Below are positions 24,929 through 36,835 of a DNA stretch of 64,000 nt, one piece after another. The notes under the pieces are model-generated. The model was not told the origin of the DNA, did not search any database, and saw only the letters and a list, made by a program, of their open reading frames with translations. The stretch's first letter is position 1. The number at the start of each line of letters is the position of its first letter. Origin of the DNA: Flectonema sp. DT1601 (taxonomy: Eukaryota; Euglenozoa; Diplonemea; Diplonemida; Diplonemidae); NCBI GenBank assembly GCA_964019425.1, contig OZ025793.1, forward strand, positions 682,001 through 746,000. The letters run 5' to 3'. Made by a program: the position numbers and the translations under genes.

Positions 24929-26671
24929 ATGTCACTGAACTCTCTCTCAGGTAATAATGTGGATGTTTCTGTGTTTAAGTATCTCAGTATGCAGAGCAGG
25001 ACACAAATTAGTACGAAATTCAGTTTTCGAATACCTTCGACTGTCGTCTTTCGAGTCTGTCCAACTTTGTGGTACGAATCAATTACTGTAAGGAGAGGAG
25101 CATTCAAAGAGACAGAGATACGACAGAAACCTGGAACTATGCTGGATAAGGAAACGCTATACAAACACTTTAGTAAATCAGATCCTCAGGCGCCTAGTGA
25201 GATTGTTTGTTATTTTGTAGAACAATCAGGTGATGATTCCTCTCCCAGAGTAACGTACATGGATAAAGATGATCTTAAAACATTCTTGTTCACTGCGAAG
25301 AATCCTCACGGATTATTACAAAAGTTTATTCATTCTCAAACTGATTACTGTGAAACACACCAAGCAGTATGGTCACCTCACATGTTCTTTTCTGTTAGAC
25401 GTGCAAACAGATGGAGAATTAGCAACAGAAGTGTAGCAGCAACAACACGAGCATCTACCTTTGATGGACCTTTATCTAATTGTCATGAAACACTCTGTAC
25501 TGCTGTTACTAACAGAACTCTTAGTTACATGTGTCGTGAACTAGTTGATTATTGTTCTCAACATTGTGAAGCTTCTTCTTCTTTAAAGAGACTCGTAGCG
25601 TACTTTCGTAGAGACGTAAAAGATCAACTGTGGCTACTGTACACTTCTTCTGTAAGAGTTTCTCAGTCTTCTGAGAGGGATTCTACGGTACCTGTAAGGA
25701 CTAAGCCGGTTTCGCTGACACCAGCATTTGATTGTTCGCCGCATCACTCGTGGGGACATTCATTTTTTAAGCGTAAACTCGCAGCAGATCTGGCTAGTGG
25801 AATGCAACACAGTTATCATCCCCACCCACCTCCAGCGAAATTTCCAACCCCGCCTTTGAGTGATAGGAAGAGAGCGAGTCCGAGTATGAGCGAGCATTCT
25901 CGTGAATCGGATGTACCAAAAGAATTGAAGTTAACAGCAGAGTCTATTGGTAGACAGGAAGACTCTGAATGCCGATCACCTGATGGCGAGGTAGTCTGCC
26001 CGCCTGTTCTAAAAGAAGTTATGGACAAAGAAGCAGCTCGCATTGTACTTCCACTTTCATTAGCTGCTGAAGCGATAGATGATCAGCTGTATCAACTTAC
26101 ATGTCAACTAGCTGGTGGAGCGAATCCATCAGATGTTAGAATTATTATTCCAGACAGTGCGTATCCGTATAAAGAATCATCTGAACACTTTGTGGGATTT
26201 AATTATTTATTAAATACCCTAGGGTTGAATCAAATTGATAATATCCCTTCTGAAGATCCAAATGAAATCCCAGAAGTTATTTATACTTTAGATGAATCTA
26301 CTACCAGACGTTCTTTAACGGATTATCATTCTCCTTGTCGAAAACTTGTTGAAAATCATACAGCTGACTTTGCTAGCGAACTCGAAGCACTTTACTCTTC
26401 TCGGTTGTGTAGTCCATCATACAAGACATTGCTTTCATCAGTGCAGTCGTTTGATCTTTCTTCACTCAAAGCAATTCCGAAATCACCTCAACATGAAAGT
26501 AACTGGGTGAAGGAGGACTTCGTTAAGACTTCTGGTTCTTTGAATCGAGTGCGAAAGTTTCCCGTGTTACAAAAGTTATTGGACTACAATGCGATGAAAA
26601 TCACTGCAAGAGTTTTGGCAGCCGGTAACAGAATACAAGCTATGAGGAGAGTCTCTGATGCTGACGCATAG
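24929..26671 (+). CDS. Conserved-looking protist protein of unknown function
   Basis: 580 residues from the ATG at 24929; the frame is also open upstream to a splice-like AG at 24910. There is no signal peptide or membrane helix. The N-terminal half has the pattern LLQKFI...AVWSPHMFF..RR.N...I, then STFDGP, then LKRLVAYFRRDVKDQLWLLY. I associate this order (WSP, RR.N, TF-G, then a YF..D...LWLLY strand) with a family of uncharacterised proteins in several flagellated protists, from memory and not checked. The middle (about 290-345) is Pro/Ser-rich and probably disordered. The C-terminal third (about 370-480) is acidic and Leu-rich without a known motif. A flagellar link is only a guess. Confidence 0.8.
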   Translation: MSLNSLSGNNVDVSVFKYLSMQSRTQISTKFSFRIPSTVVFRVCPTLWYESITVRRGAFKETEIRQKPGTMLDKETLYKHFSKSDPQAPSEIVCYFVEQSGDDSSPRVTYMDKDDLKTFLFTAKNPHGLLQKFIHSQTDYCETHQAVWSPHMFFSVRRANRWRISNRSVAATTRASTFDGPLSNCHETLCTAVTNRTLSYMCRELVDYCSQHCEASSSLKRLVAYFRRDVKDQLWLLYTSSVRVSQSSERDSTVPVRTKPVSLTPAFDCSPHHSWGHSFFKRKLAADLASGMQHSYHPHPPPAKFPTPPLSDRKRASPSMSEHSRESDVPKELKLTAESIGRQEDSECRSPDGEVVCPPVLKEVMDKEAARIVLPLSLAAEAIDDQLYQLTCQLAGGANPSDVRIIIPDSAYPYKESSEHFVGFNYLLNTLGLNQIDNIPSEDPNEIPEVIYTLDESTTRRSLTDYHSPCRKLVENHTADFASELEALYSSRLCSPSYKTLLSSVQSFDLSSLKAIPKSPQHESNWVKEDFVKTSGSLNRVRKFPVLQKLLDYNAMKITARVLAAGNRIQAMRRVSDADA

Positions 26672-29262
26672 CTGAGCCCTTCCCAAATTGATGATAGGAT
26701 TTCTTTCTTTTTTCCTGTGATTTTGATAGTCTCCCTGCTTCTTTTCACTAAGACAGTAGTGAGGGGCCGGGGGGAAAACGTTTTTTTTCTTTTCTTTTTC
26801 TTTCCAGTGCCGGACATTCAGCTCGGTACTAAAGTCCTTGATGGTTCTGTTTTTTTCTTTCTTTTTAAATTTGTTTTGGTTTTGATCGGACTCACAGTAG
26901 TGAGCTCCAAAAACTCGGAAAGTAATCCATTCCCTCAGAGTGTCAACTATTGTTTTTTGTTGCAATTATTTTAGTACATTCAGAGTTGATGATAGTGTTG
27001 TGAAAACATTTGATTTGAGGTAGTTGTTGATGTCCAGTCAAAAGTAATCTTAGTGGGGTAAGTATTGTTTTGAAAGTCGGTAGTTTTCGTGTGGGGAGCG
27101 GTGCAGTCACAGAGACAAAACCTTTCTTTCAAGCGTCTCGTTATACAGTGCATGAACTATACTTTTCTTAGAAATCGGCCGCACTATTTTCTTAAAGCCC
27201 ATTAGCCTCCACCAGAAGACCTCTGACACAGTCAGTTTAGTTCCCTCCGTTCCCTCAATTTTTTTGTACCTCCTACAGTTTATTTAGTTACCTTTCTTTT
27301 TTTTTTTTTTTTTTTTTTTTTCTTCTTTTTTTTTTTTTTATAACGCGTATGACTTCTGAAGAATTTCTTATTTCTGATGGAAAAATAGATAACAGAAAAA
27401 AAAAAGTAGTTGTTTTTTTTTTTAAACTTCTGTTGACTTTTTTTTATTTTGAATTCGTCAACTGTTTTTGAAAAAATATTTTTGAAAGACTTTATTTATT
27501 TTTATTTTTTTTTTTTTTTTTCCGTCTGAAATCAAATGAAGGCCTCATATGTCTTAGTCCTGTCCAGTACCTTTTGTCTATCTAGCTGCACACCTGAAAA
27601 GGTTATTTTGGTGCTGACGGGAATCTATCTTGCATGTTGTATGAATTATTTTTTATTTTCTATTTTTTTATCTTGTCGTTCCTCGTCAGGGATCCCGACG
27701 AGGTACTACTAAATATATTTATAGTTGAAGTCAGGGTACCGATTTCTATTTTATTCGCTAAGAATAAAATAGTATTGTCGGTGCGTTGCTTTTTTTTCCC
27801 TTATTCTGATACAAACAAATGGCTACGGCAGCAATCGAAAGATTCTCAGTCTTAGCTCCAAATTTCTGGGAGTTTTGCTTTTGCAATGCCGGTCAGAAGC
27901 TAATTGAGTTTGCTGATATTTCTTTTTGTTAAACGCTCCCCTTTGTTCGGTTAGTGAAATTAATTTATAACTACCGAAAGAACTTTTTTGACGTTTTCCC
28001 ACCGGCTTCCTTTGGTTTTTGTAGGTGATAAGTAGTATATACCTAACAGTTCAAGAAAGAAAAAACCTAACAAAGGTGTTTTGCTGTTTTTTTTTTTTTG
28101 TTCCTGTTGCACTTTTTTAGCCCTGATGTAAATTAGGTTTTGGTAGTCCCTCTCTTGAGTTGCAAAACCGAATCAGAATTAATCAGTTCAGTCTCCGACT
28201 AATTTCAAAAATAGTAACTTTTTTTGTCCCTTCAATTTAGTGCACCTCTGTAGCCTTGTTTATGCGGTTTTGTTGAATTTTTTTTTCCTTTGCACGTTTT
28301 TTATTTGTTGAGGGGGAAAAAAAAAAAAAAAAAAAAAAAAATCGTATCTCGATCCCGTATGCCGTCCCCCTTTTGTCAGGAGTAGTTCACACTCCAATTT
28401 CTCTTTTTATTATTATAATTATTACGTACCGATATAATATACATTTACTATGATCTGTGCTCTACACAGATAAAAAAGTAATATTGAAGAACAGAAGGAA
28501 ACCTACAAGCGTAAAAAACCGTCCAGTGTTGTGTTGTTAGTTACAAAAAAACCTCCCCCCAGAATGACTACACACTTCAGGATTGGGTGGATGCACAGGA
28601 GTCCCCTATTGTACTTGCCAAGACATGAAAGAAAAAGAAGCCTCACTATTGATGTAGCACGCAAAACAAAAATATATCGGTGAGTGTCGTCTTCCTGAAC
28701 AAGGATACTTTCTCATTATAATATTAAAATACTAATTAGTGTGAAGCCTTTTATGACAAAGCCGATCAGTTTTTGTTAACAAAACGAAGTATCATCATCG
28801 TCTTTTCATAGACTAGAACTTGACTTCAACGATGGCCGCATTGATATTGGTTATTTTTTTTCTTTTTTATTTTATTTACATAAGGCAATGGGAAAACCAA
28901 AAAAATTTCGTTGAACGCAGACAAAATCCTGTCGCACGGGGAAAATAAATCATGACCATAAGAAATAATCGGTTTTCAATCTGAATAGTTTCTTCTCCGA
29001 CTACGTCGGTACAAAAAAAAAAAAAAAAAATAGCAGACAAAAAACTATTATATCTCAGCAAAACCTTATTAGTTTTTTGTTTTTCTCTTTTTTTTTTTTT
29101 TTTGTATTGGGTGTGTTCTTTTTCTTGTGCTTGTTCTGTAGCGACAAATAAAAATCGGAAATCCGTTTTGACAGGTACGCTTTGCCGCTGTTCGATTGTA
29201 ATACTGCTCTCTCATCTAATTTATAATAAATCTTACCTCAGTTAACAAATGTAAACAAAAAA
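26672..29262. other. 2.6-kb AT-rich spacer
   Basis: No credible gene is seen. It has many poly-T tracts (about 27297-27340, 27503-27522, 28088-28100, 29087-29103) and a long A-run (28316-28341). A 7-bp hairpin ATCTGTG-CTCTA-CACAGAT lies near 28450. One copy of a dispersed repeat lies at 28907-29020. Confidence 0.6.
28907..29020 (+). repeat. Dispersed repeat, copy A
   Basis: It shares TCGTTGAACGCAG and CGACTACGTCGGTACAAAAA with the reverse complement of 34249-34295. About 70 bp between the two blocks is absent from the other copy. It ends in an A-run. Confidence 0.6.
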
Positions 29263-31314
29263 ATGATGTCAAAAGTAGACACGTCTTTACTTTACTCAGG
29301 AATTTTAAAACCTCCACCGCGTGGGTTAGGACCTATAAGACAATTGAGAGGAGTTCGTGATTCGACTCTCATAAAAACTTGGAATGAAGTAACTAAAATA
29401 ATTCCGAACGATGAAACATCTACGCGGAGCATGATAACATTATCACAGATTTCAGAACAGCTTCCAAAACTACCAGAAAACATCATTGAGAACTTAGAAT
29501 GTGTTCAACTCTCATCAAAGGAAGGTCGTAAATGGGTACACAACATAATCAGACTATATGATGCTAGAATGAAAGCACTGGAGACAATTTTATTTGATTT
29601 CATCGACAGCAAGTATGAAGCAGACGTACTTAAAAAGTTACTACGAAAATCAGAAATACGATGCCAGCGATATCAGGATTCATGGGTTGCTCTGCAAGCT
29701 AGTAAATGTTCGTATTCAACGATGCAAACAAATGGATTGGACTCGAATGAAGAAATAGAATCTCAACTTAAGAAGAAAGACACTCAGATAAGAAAACTGC
29801 ATAGAAAAGTCTCAGCACTAGAAATCGAATTTAGTGACTGCGAAGCTGACCACAGCAAACTTCTACAACAACACAGCACCCTCTCAGATGAATTTGAATC
29901 TTTACGTGGCGAATGTAAAAAACTTACAAAGTCTAAAACTCGGTTGGAGACAACCATTGAAGAAAACAAACAAACGTATTCTACATCAGTTCAAGGATAC
30001 AAAACCGAAATTGATTGCTTAAAGCGAAAAATAGAAACATTTGCAGAACGAGAAGAACAATTACTAGCTGAGGCTGAAGCAAGACTTAAAGAAGTGAATG
30101 ATGAACTTCATCAGAGAATAAATGAAGCGACTGTTAGTTGTGTAGAACTTCAAAATCAACTTAGAGAAGCGAAGAATCAAAATGAACAACAACAAGAATT
30201 GGAAAGACAATTATCAAAACTGAAATCGGAGTGCAATCAACTTCAGAAAAGTTCTTCGAGAGCAGAAAATCAAATAAATTCATTAACTAACATTAATGAT
30301 AATCTCAAAGCACAGATTGCTAAATATGATGCAGAGCGAGACATGTGGTCAGATGATCACCTCCGAAGCATTCTCTTTGGGCTTGTTAACCACCTCAAAC
30401 AAGCATTAATAACCACGTTGGAACTTCAACCACAAAAAGTACAAATCCCAAAACAAAAAAATAAATCAAACACTCAAAACATCACGACAGAAATGCCAGA
30501 TTCAAAAATATTAAACATACAACACAACTTAGATCTTATTGTGAAGACACCATTTCCAAAAACAACGGAGTTAGATAATGTTCAGTTTAAGAAATTAGTA
30601 GAAGCAGTTCTAAGAAGTATTGCTGACCTTTATCTTGAGATCAGAAATATTAAAGAAACTGACTTAGATAAAAAGAATCAAATAACGCAATTGGAAGATG
30701 AGGTTAAAAAGTATCGCGAACATGCGAGTGAGCTGTTTGAAGAGCTTCAGAACAAGAATCGTGAAGTTAAACAACTGTTGACAACCAGAAGAGCACCACC
30801 TGCTGAAATAAAAGAAACCAACGAATCAGAACTAATCCACCGAATCGAACAAGAGTGCCACATAGCCCCATCGGTAGCAAATAAGTTTAAACTCTTTTAC
30901 CAAAGGATGCTGCAGCAAAAAGGTCAAAGAGATGCGAAATGGCAAACCAAAAAACAAAAATTAAAAGAAACAGAACAACAAAAGATTACATGCACCATGA
31001 ACCCCAACAGCAATACCATGCTGATGGCAAAGAAATGGAGAAACAAGGTTTCTGAAACAAGACTTGAGCCTGAGCCTAACCAACCAGAACAACAAACAGA
31101 TGACTGCGATGAAGAGAAAGAACAGGAACAGAACGAGGAAGAAGAGAACGAATCTAACGAGCCAAGTGAAACAGTCGACCAAAAACCTGCTCGAACTCTT
31201 TCACCAGATGGTATCCTCAGCGTTTTGAGTAGTGAACATTGTCATAATATCTCTGTGACATCAGGTGAGGATTGTAATGTTGATATTCTAATCCCCAGTA
31301 CTACTAGGAGTACC

Positions 31315-31346
<32 letters not shown>

Positions 31347-31521
31347 AAGTGATTCTAGTCCATTGTTAAAGAAGAGACAGGCCAAACCAATTCCATCACT
31401 TTTTCATTCAATTGACACCACCAGTGATGATGCTGTTGCGAAACTTATCGGAGACCCCCTCAGTAAGAAATCCGCAGTTGTGAAATCACCGCTTCGCAGG
31501 CAGAAAGCCAAACAATCATAG
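29263..31521 (+). CDS. Coiled-coil protein of unknown function
   Basis: 752 residues, single exon. The first 150 residues are mixed helix (VQLSSKEGRKWVHNIIRLYD). Heptad-rich coiled coils follow at about 165-370 and 455-520. A short, possibly conserved block (HIAPSVANKFKLFYQRML, about 535-552) is next, then an acidic Glu-rich run (about 615-635) and a Ser-rich tail with a Ser run from an AGT microsatellite (31313-31350). It has no signal or membrane helix; a cytoskeletal or flagellar scaffold is a guess. An ATG followed at once by TAA (29249-29254) sits in the 5' leader, a minimal upstream ORF that could lower translation. An AG site ends at 29241. Confidence 0.85.
31313..31350 (+). repeat. 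AGT trinucleotide microsatellite (coding Ser tract)
   Basis: About a dozen uninterrupted AGT units encode a serine run in the tail of the coiled-coil protein. The length is probably polymorphic. Confidence 0.85.
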
Positions 31522-31856
31522 TCTACAAAATGAGGCAAAACAAACCGATAAATGTTTTTTTTTTCTTTTTTTTTTCTTCTTCTTCTTTTTTTTGCCCTTA
31601 GCCAAATTTCATTTTCTCTTGCATTTACGATACTGCACAAAGCATACTTTCCTACCACTGGTAGTGGGGGATAACTCAGTTACACCTCACCTGAGTATTT
31701 GTTATTATTATTTTATTGACGCCATTTGCTCGCCTTGCTTCCTCTGGGGACCTTTTCAGACTCCCCTGTTGTGTTGTTTGTAAAGTAAAGCAGTCACTTT
31801 TATGGTGGGAGTCCACAGGTATTGTGAAGATATATTTTCCTCAACAGTTTCTAAAT
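31522..31856. other. Short spacer
   Basis: Contains a pyrimidine-rich block (31555-31592) followed by acceptor-like AG sites ending at 31818 (CCACAG|G) and 31847 (CAACAG|T), just before the ATG at 31857. Nothing else is seen. Confidence 0.6.
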
Positions 31857-32777
31857 ATGACGACCTGTAATATCTCTGTTCAGACCTTCACTGGGAAAGT
31901 GTTAGTCTCTTTGAGAGACAAGACAACTGTTGCTGAAGTTAAGGAACAGATTGCTTTTGAAGAGGAGATTGATGAATCTCACTTTGATATAGTGATTGAA
32001 GGTGATGTGCTTTCAGATATGAAGAAGGTGATGATATCTCTTGGAGTTGTTTCTACAACAGAGTTGGAGATTATTCGATCAAAGAAGTCACTAGCGATTG
32101 AAAAACTGGGAGGCGTCCCACCAACTTGTAAGAAACTACTACGAGAAGTATCAAAGAATGGAGCTCTAGTCTCTAGCCTGATAGAAGCAGGAGTATCGAC
32201 TAACTGTCGTAATAAGACTGGAAGCACTCCATTACATGTTGCTGTGACTCAAGGGAATCTAACTCTTACTAAGCTTCTCCTCGAAAACGGAGCTCTTCCT
32301 GATTGCGCAGATGCGAACGGAACCCCACTACAACAGGCGATGGGATTAGATGAGTGTAACAGTTTACAAATTATCGAAATGTTACTTTCACACAACGCTA
32401 ATCCAAACTTCAAAGATCACAGCAATATACCGTCTCCGATGCATATGGCGGCAGCACGCTCCTCTGGCGTAATAATAAAGTCTTTGTTAAGGAAGGGAGG
32501 TAACATTGATGTTACTGACTTCATGGGTGAAACACCTCTTCATAAAGCCATTCGTTTTCGACGAGACATTGAAATAATAAATTTACTTTTAGAACATGGA
32601 GCAAGTGTAAGTAGTAGTAACAACCAAGGTGATACAGCTCTTCATCTCGCAGTACTTCACTCGGTAGATTCTGTTATCCAGTTTTTGATGAAGTCTGGAG
32701 CTGATTGTGCCATCGCCAATCTCGATAATGTTACACCTGCGACCCTCGCTCAGCGGATAGGTAGAAATATATTTTAA
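31857..32777 (+). CDS. Ubiquitin-like/ankyrin-repeat protein
   Basis: 306 residues from the first in-frame ATG. Residues 1-72 have the ubiquitin-like pattern: two beta strands, a VAEVKEQIAFEE helix, and a late strand ELEIIRS. There is no C-terminal Gly-Gly, so it is an integral fold, not a processed modifier. Residues about 105-300 hold five to six ankyrin repeats (GSTPLHVAVTQGN, MGETPLHKAI, GDTALHLAV). It is cytosolic or nuclear and probably a protein-interaction adaptor, perhaps proteasome- or chaperone-linked as for other Ubl-ankyrin proteins (inference). No intron. Confidence 0.88.
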   Translation: MTTCNISVQTFTGKVLVSLRDKTTVAEVKEQIAFEEEIDESHFDIVIEGDVLSDMKKVMISLGVVSTTELEIIRSKKSLAIEKLGGVPPTCKKLLREVSKNGALVSSLIEAGVSTNCRNKTGSTPLHVAVTQGNLTLTKLLLENGALPDCADANGTPLQQAMGLDECNSLQIIEMLLSHNANPNFKDHSNIPSPMHMAAARSSGVIIKSLLRKGGNIDVTDFMGETPLHKAIRFRRDIEIINLLLEHGASVSSSNNQGDTALHLAVLHSVDSVIQFLMKSGADCAIANLDNVTPATLAQRIGRNIF

Positions 32778-34829
32778 ACAAAAGAAAGAAAAAAGAAAAA
32801 GAAAAAAGTTTTTTATTTTTATTTTACTCTATCTTGGTTTCTTAGGGAAAATTTACACTTGCGGTGTACAGTATTTCACTCCTGGCTGAGTGTGAAGTTT
32901 TTTTTCCGAATTTAATTGCACGTATTTTGGTTGAGATCCGTGTATTGCGGTCTGCTTCACTGGTCAGAGGCACACTGGCTTACATTCGAAGCAGTCTCTG
33001 CTGCCTCTGATCCTAGCTTGAAAAATCAAATTATGTACAACGTCGCATACCATTCGAAGAAGAGACTGCAACGACACACAGCAAGTTTCTTTGTGTAAGT
33101 TGCACTGGCGGTCGTTATCTAGTCTTGGCTGAATTCAGAGTTGACTACAAGCAAGACAGCAAAGTGACTCCTGGAGGGCTCGTAGATGTAAATTTTCCCT
33201 CTGAAGCCTCCTATCGAATATCAGGCTATCTGATTTTCATTAAATCATTAGTTTTTTTTTTTTTTTTCTTTTTTTTTTCCGATCTCATTACAAATATCCA
33301 TGTGCATAGTTTGACTTATTGAATTAGTTTTGTTATAATAAACATTTCACATCACTCACTTTGGTCGGACAGAAGACTTATTTTAATTTTTCTTATTTTA
33401 TTTTATTGGAGGATTGATCTTTCATTTTTTATGTTAACAGAAATACATATTTTATTTTCGTCGCTTCTCACCATTCGATATGTTTTTACTGCTAAAAAGC
33501 TATCACATCTGTAGAATACGTGGCTCACCCATTTTTTTTTTTTTTGGATGCCTCTATATTTGGTTTGCGTTCAATTTCTCGATTCTGAGGAAAAAAAATA
33601 GAACGCTCCAGTTCCTCTACCCTCATTTGTTTATTTTGTTTCTTTTTAATCCTTTCGTACTTTCCTATCACTTTTTTAATGAGCTATCGTTAATTGAACT
33701 CTGTTAGGTAAAGCACTAATGTCACCATGGGATTGTAAGTGTACAGTTTTTTTTTTTTAACGAAGCTTTATATTTTTGAGGTTATTGCCTTTTAAGCTTT
33801 TTGGACTTACCATCAATCACTCTGAGCTTTTTTTTATTTTTTTTTAAAAGAAAAAAAAAACCTTGAATTATGGTGATTTTGCCTCCTAACTGAGTGTATC
33901 AGTTTTTTTTTTTTTTTTTTTTGTTTTATTATTTTCTTTCGTATAAACTAAAGATTTCAAATCATGTTTTTATAAAACATGACTTGTTAAGTTGCGGGTT
34001 TAACATATTTGCGATGTCTTGACCTGCATCCTTACGACTATGAGGAGGTAACCCTCATCCAAACTGACAGCAGTCAATGTAGTTAGTATTTTTTTTTTTT
34101 TTTGTACTGAAAATTTTTTAAGACTTCTAACAACAATTAAGCTCACTTGATGCTTACTACCTGATGGAGAGGTTACCTCCACATCTAAATTAGTGTACTC
34201 ACTTGACTTGTTTGTTGTTTGATGACGAGACTGATATAAGATTCCTTCTTTTTTTGTACCGACGTAGTCGAAGAAGCTGCGTTCAACGAAAATTTAAGGT
34301 TAATCTGAATGGTTTTATTATTGTTACCACAATTCGAACTCTTGCTGTCTGTGAAAGCCGCAAAGAGATCTCTTTTTATTTTAGTATGCAGTTGAAGTAT
34401 TTTTTTTTTTTCAAACAATACAAAGAGAATAGTTTAATTAGATAGTTCACAAAATAGAAATCAAAACAATTGTTCTTCCTGTACCCTTTTTTTTTGTGGA
34501 TTGGGATGTGAGTGTTTTACTGCAACGTTTCCTCATTGCATGTAAGAAATGCATACAAGTCTCTTGTTAAGGCATTAAACTCCAACAACCTCTTTAAATA
34601 GACAGGGAAACCTGCATTGTGTAAGACATTTTCTTTGAACGTCATTTTTGTACGAACAAAACGAAATGTTGAGGATGGGGGGGGGAAAGTATTATCAATC
34701 TCGAGGAGAAACTCTCCCGGAAGTAATATGCATAATTAGGTGACCCCTCTTAGTGGTCTCTTTTGTTAATTAAATTGTTTTTTTAACTATCATTTTCTAC
34801 TTTTTTTTTTTTTTTTAGAGGAGGAATAA
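32778..34829. other. 2-kb AT-rich spacer
   Basis: No credible gene is seen. Weak open frames near 32916-33230 have no supporting start or family. A 9-bp hairpin TCATGTTTT-TAT-AAAACATGA lies near 33962. GGAGGTAACC near 34042 and GGTTACCTCC near 34169 form an imperfect inverted repeat. Copy B of the dispersed repeat lies at 34249-34295. A long T-run ends in TTTTAG at 34818, before the next gene. Confidence 0.55.
34249..34295 (-). repeat. Dispersed repeat, copy B (inverted)
   Basis: In reverse complement it matches both ends of 28907-29020, lacking the middle of about 70 bp. Too short to classify. Confidence 0.6.
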
Positions 34830-35477
34830 ATGAATAGATTAATCTCAAGGGCAGCCTTGAGTAGGCTGGGTGCCGTACAAAAGAGAGGATTTAGATACCG
34901 TGGGCAATCTGACGTTGACACAGCTACGCCATGGTACTGGGCACCTTTCGAAGCTCCCAATTACTCGCAACTTCCTGAACGGTACGACTGGTATATGTAT
35001 GTAAAAAAAAGGACAAAAAAAAGTAGTATCTATTTTATCTTCTCGAAAAAATAAATAAATAAAGTTGTAAGTTTTGGTAACATATTTAAAACAGGCATTC
35101 CGGATTCGGTCAAGAGTCTACAAGAATGTGGGTGAACCCGAGTGACAACGGAGCTCACGAGAGATTCGGAAGAGTGCAGGCAACATTTCTTGGACCCCTA
35201 TTATTATTCGCTTTTGTTGTCGGCTACTCAATCTACTCTGATATCCTTTACAGATTTGTTAGAGGAGACGATGAGTACTTCTATGCAACCTTAACAGTGG
35301 ATACTCCGAAAGTATGTTATAATTTTTTTTAAAAACCGTTGTTTATTCAGAATTTTAAAACACAACACCACAACACCACCACAGTATCCATTCGATAACC
35401 TGTTCTTATACTTACCTGCTGGTTTCAAGAACGACCCAGAGTACGTCGCTCATATCAACAGCAAGCATACATACTAA
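34830..35477 (+). CDS. NDUFB8: Mitochondrial complex I subunit NDUFB8 (ASHI)
   Basis: Three exons: 34830-34990, 35095-35311 and 35385-35477, with 104-bp and 73-bp introns, give 156 residues. The N-terminus (MNRLISRAALSRLGAVQKRG) is a typical mitochondrial presequence. A single membrane helix lies at about 91-113 (FLGPLLLFAFVVGYSIYSDI). The C-terminus YPFDNLFLYLPAG..NDPEYVAHI parallels the YPYNNLYLERGG...EPERVVHYEI ending of animal NDUFB8. It is an accessory subunit of the membrane arm of NADH:ubiquinone oxidoreductase in the inner mitochondrial membrane. The first donor is GTATAT; the alternative GTAAAA at 35001 would break the frame. Confidence 0.82.
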
Positions 35478-35855
35478 GAGGATTGTATTTAGGTGTATGT
35501 GTGCTGCTTTATCGGTTTCACAACTACCACGGCTGGTTTTCCTTATTAGGGGAGGCTGAGCACGACAACCTACTGCCAGTATATCAGCACTTGTTTCTTT
35601 TGTTTAGTTGTGTAAGGAAAGCTCAAGGTTAGATCAGATTCTGTTTTTTTTCATTGTCTTTCTTTCGTCGTCTCATACGGTTCATTAGTGTCTTCTGGGA
35701 AAGTTATAATAATTATTTATTTATTTTTTGTATTCTTTCGATAAAAAAGAAAATAGTGAATATAGTGTTCTTTTTTTCTTTTCTTTTTTTTTTTTTTGTG
35801 GTATTTTGTCGATGTTCATAAAGGTTATAATTTTAAGTAGTAATAATAACAAAAC
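35478..35855. other. Spacer
   Basis: Holds the 3' region of the NDUFB8 gene, T-runs at 35764-35797, and an ATAAAG|G acceptor-like site ending at 35822. Nothing else is seen. Confidence 0.6.
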
Positions 35856-36835
35856 ATGTCGTGGTGTACAATCGAATCAGACCCAGCGGTCTTTAATGAA
35901 ATGATAGAAAGAATCGGAGTGAAGGGAGCTGAGGTTGTTGAGGTTCCCTGTCTTGACGCTGCAGACATTGAAAAGCAATATGGAAACATTCACGGTTTAA
36001 TCTTTTTATTTAAATGGAAACCAGTTAAGAGAGAAGTCAACGTAGTTGATGCTCCACACGTTTACTTCGCAAAACAAATTGTTGGAAATGCGTGTGCTAC
36101 TCAAGCAATAATTAATATCTTATTAAATGCTGATGGTATTGACGTTGGTACTGAGCTGTCTGACTTTAAATCTTTCACACTTCCACTTGATCCTGTTGCA
36201 AGAGGTGAGTGTCTCGGACAACAAGAAAACATCCGAACGGTTCATAATTCATTCTCTCGACCACAGTGTTTCTCATTCGAAGATTCATCTTCTGGAGATG
36301 TATGTTATTATACTTTGATTGGGTGTAATTACTATTTTTAAAAAAATAAATAAAAAAACAGGAGGACGCATACCACTTCACAACGTACATCCCGAAAGAT
36401 GGATTTTTATACGAACTTGACGGTCTGCAGGGAGGACCTATCCTCGCTGGGGATATCAGAACAGGAGAGAACTGGTTGAATCAAGCAGTTCCATTATTAC
36501 AAGAGAGAGTTAGCTTTGTTCAGAGTAGTGATGAAAAAGGAAATGGATTGATGTTTAGCTTACTTGCAATCACTGATGATAGAATAACAAAGTTAGAGAA
36601 GGAATTGGCAACGACACCTGACGACACCAAAGCAGCACTGCTAATGTCTTTAAAAGACGCAAAGCAAAAGGGAATCTCAGAGAACACTCGCAGACGTCAT
36701 AATTACATTCCTCTCGTAATAGAATGCCTTAAGGCACTTGCTTCAAAGGGTGTCCTTGAGAAGGAAGCTGCTGAATCAAAAGACAGAACAAAACAGAAGA
36801 ATGAACAAGACTCAAAGCGTCCAAAGAAGGCATAA
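35856..36835 (+). CDS. UCHL5: Ubiquitin C-terminal hydrolase UCH37-like
   Basis: Two exons, 35856-36299 and 36362-36835, with a 62-bp intron, give 305 residues. It is a peptidase C12 cysteine protease that trims ubiquitin chains, at the proteasome (via RPN13) and in INO80 in other eukaryotes. The catalytic set is complete: oxyanion Gln74, Cys80 (NACATQA), His153 (DAYHF) and Asp168 (ELDGL). The Cys-His and His-Asp spacings (73 and 15) are close to human UCHL5. The C-terminal RRRHNYIPLVIECLKALA helix is the ULD/KEKE part that binds RPN13, and the Lys-rich tail is present. Family length is about 310-330, so it looks whole. Confidence 0.95.
36300..36361 (+). other. Intron of the UCH37 gene (62 bp)
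   Basis: GTATGT donor and AAACAG|G acceptor. It joins SSSGD to EDAYHF, keeping the catalytic His block in frame. Confidence 0.93.

Noticed and set aside
28316-28341. A-run as the tail of a retroposed element
   Set aside because: No element body or flanking duplication is recognisable; homopolymers are common throughout the spacers.
32916-33230. Open pieces with a GTAAGT-like site, possibly a small gene
   Set aside because: No joined frame with a start gives a recognisable product, and composition matches the surrounding spacer.
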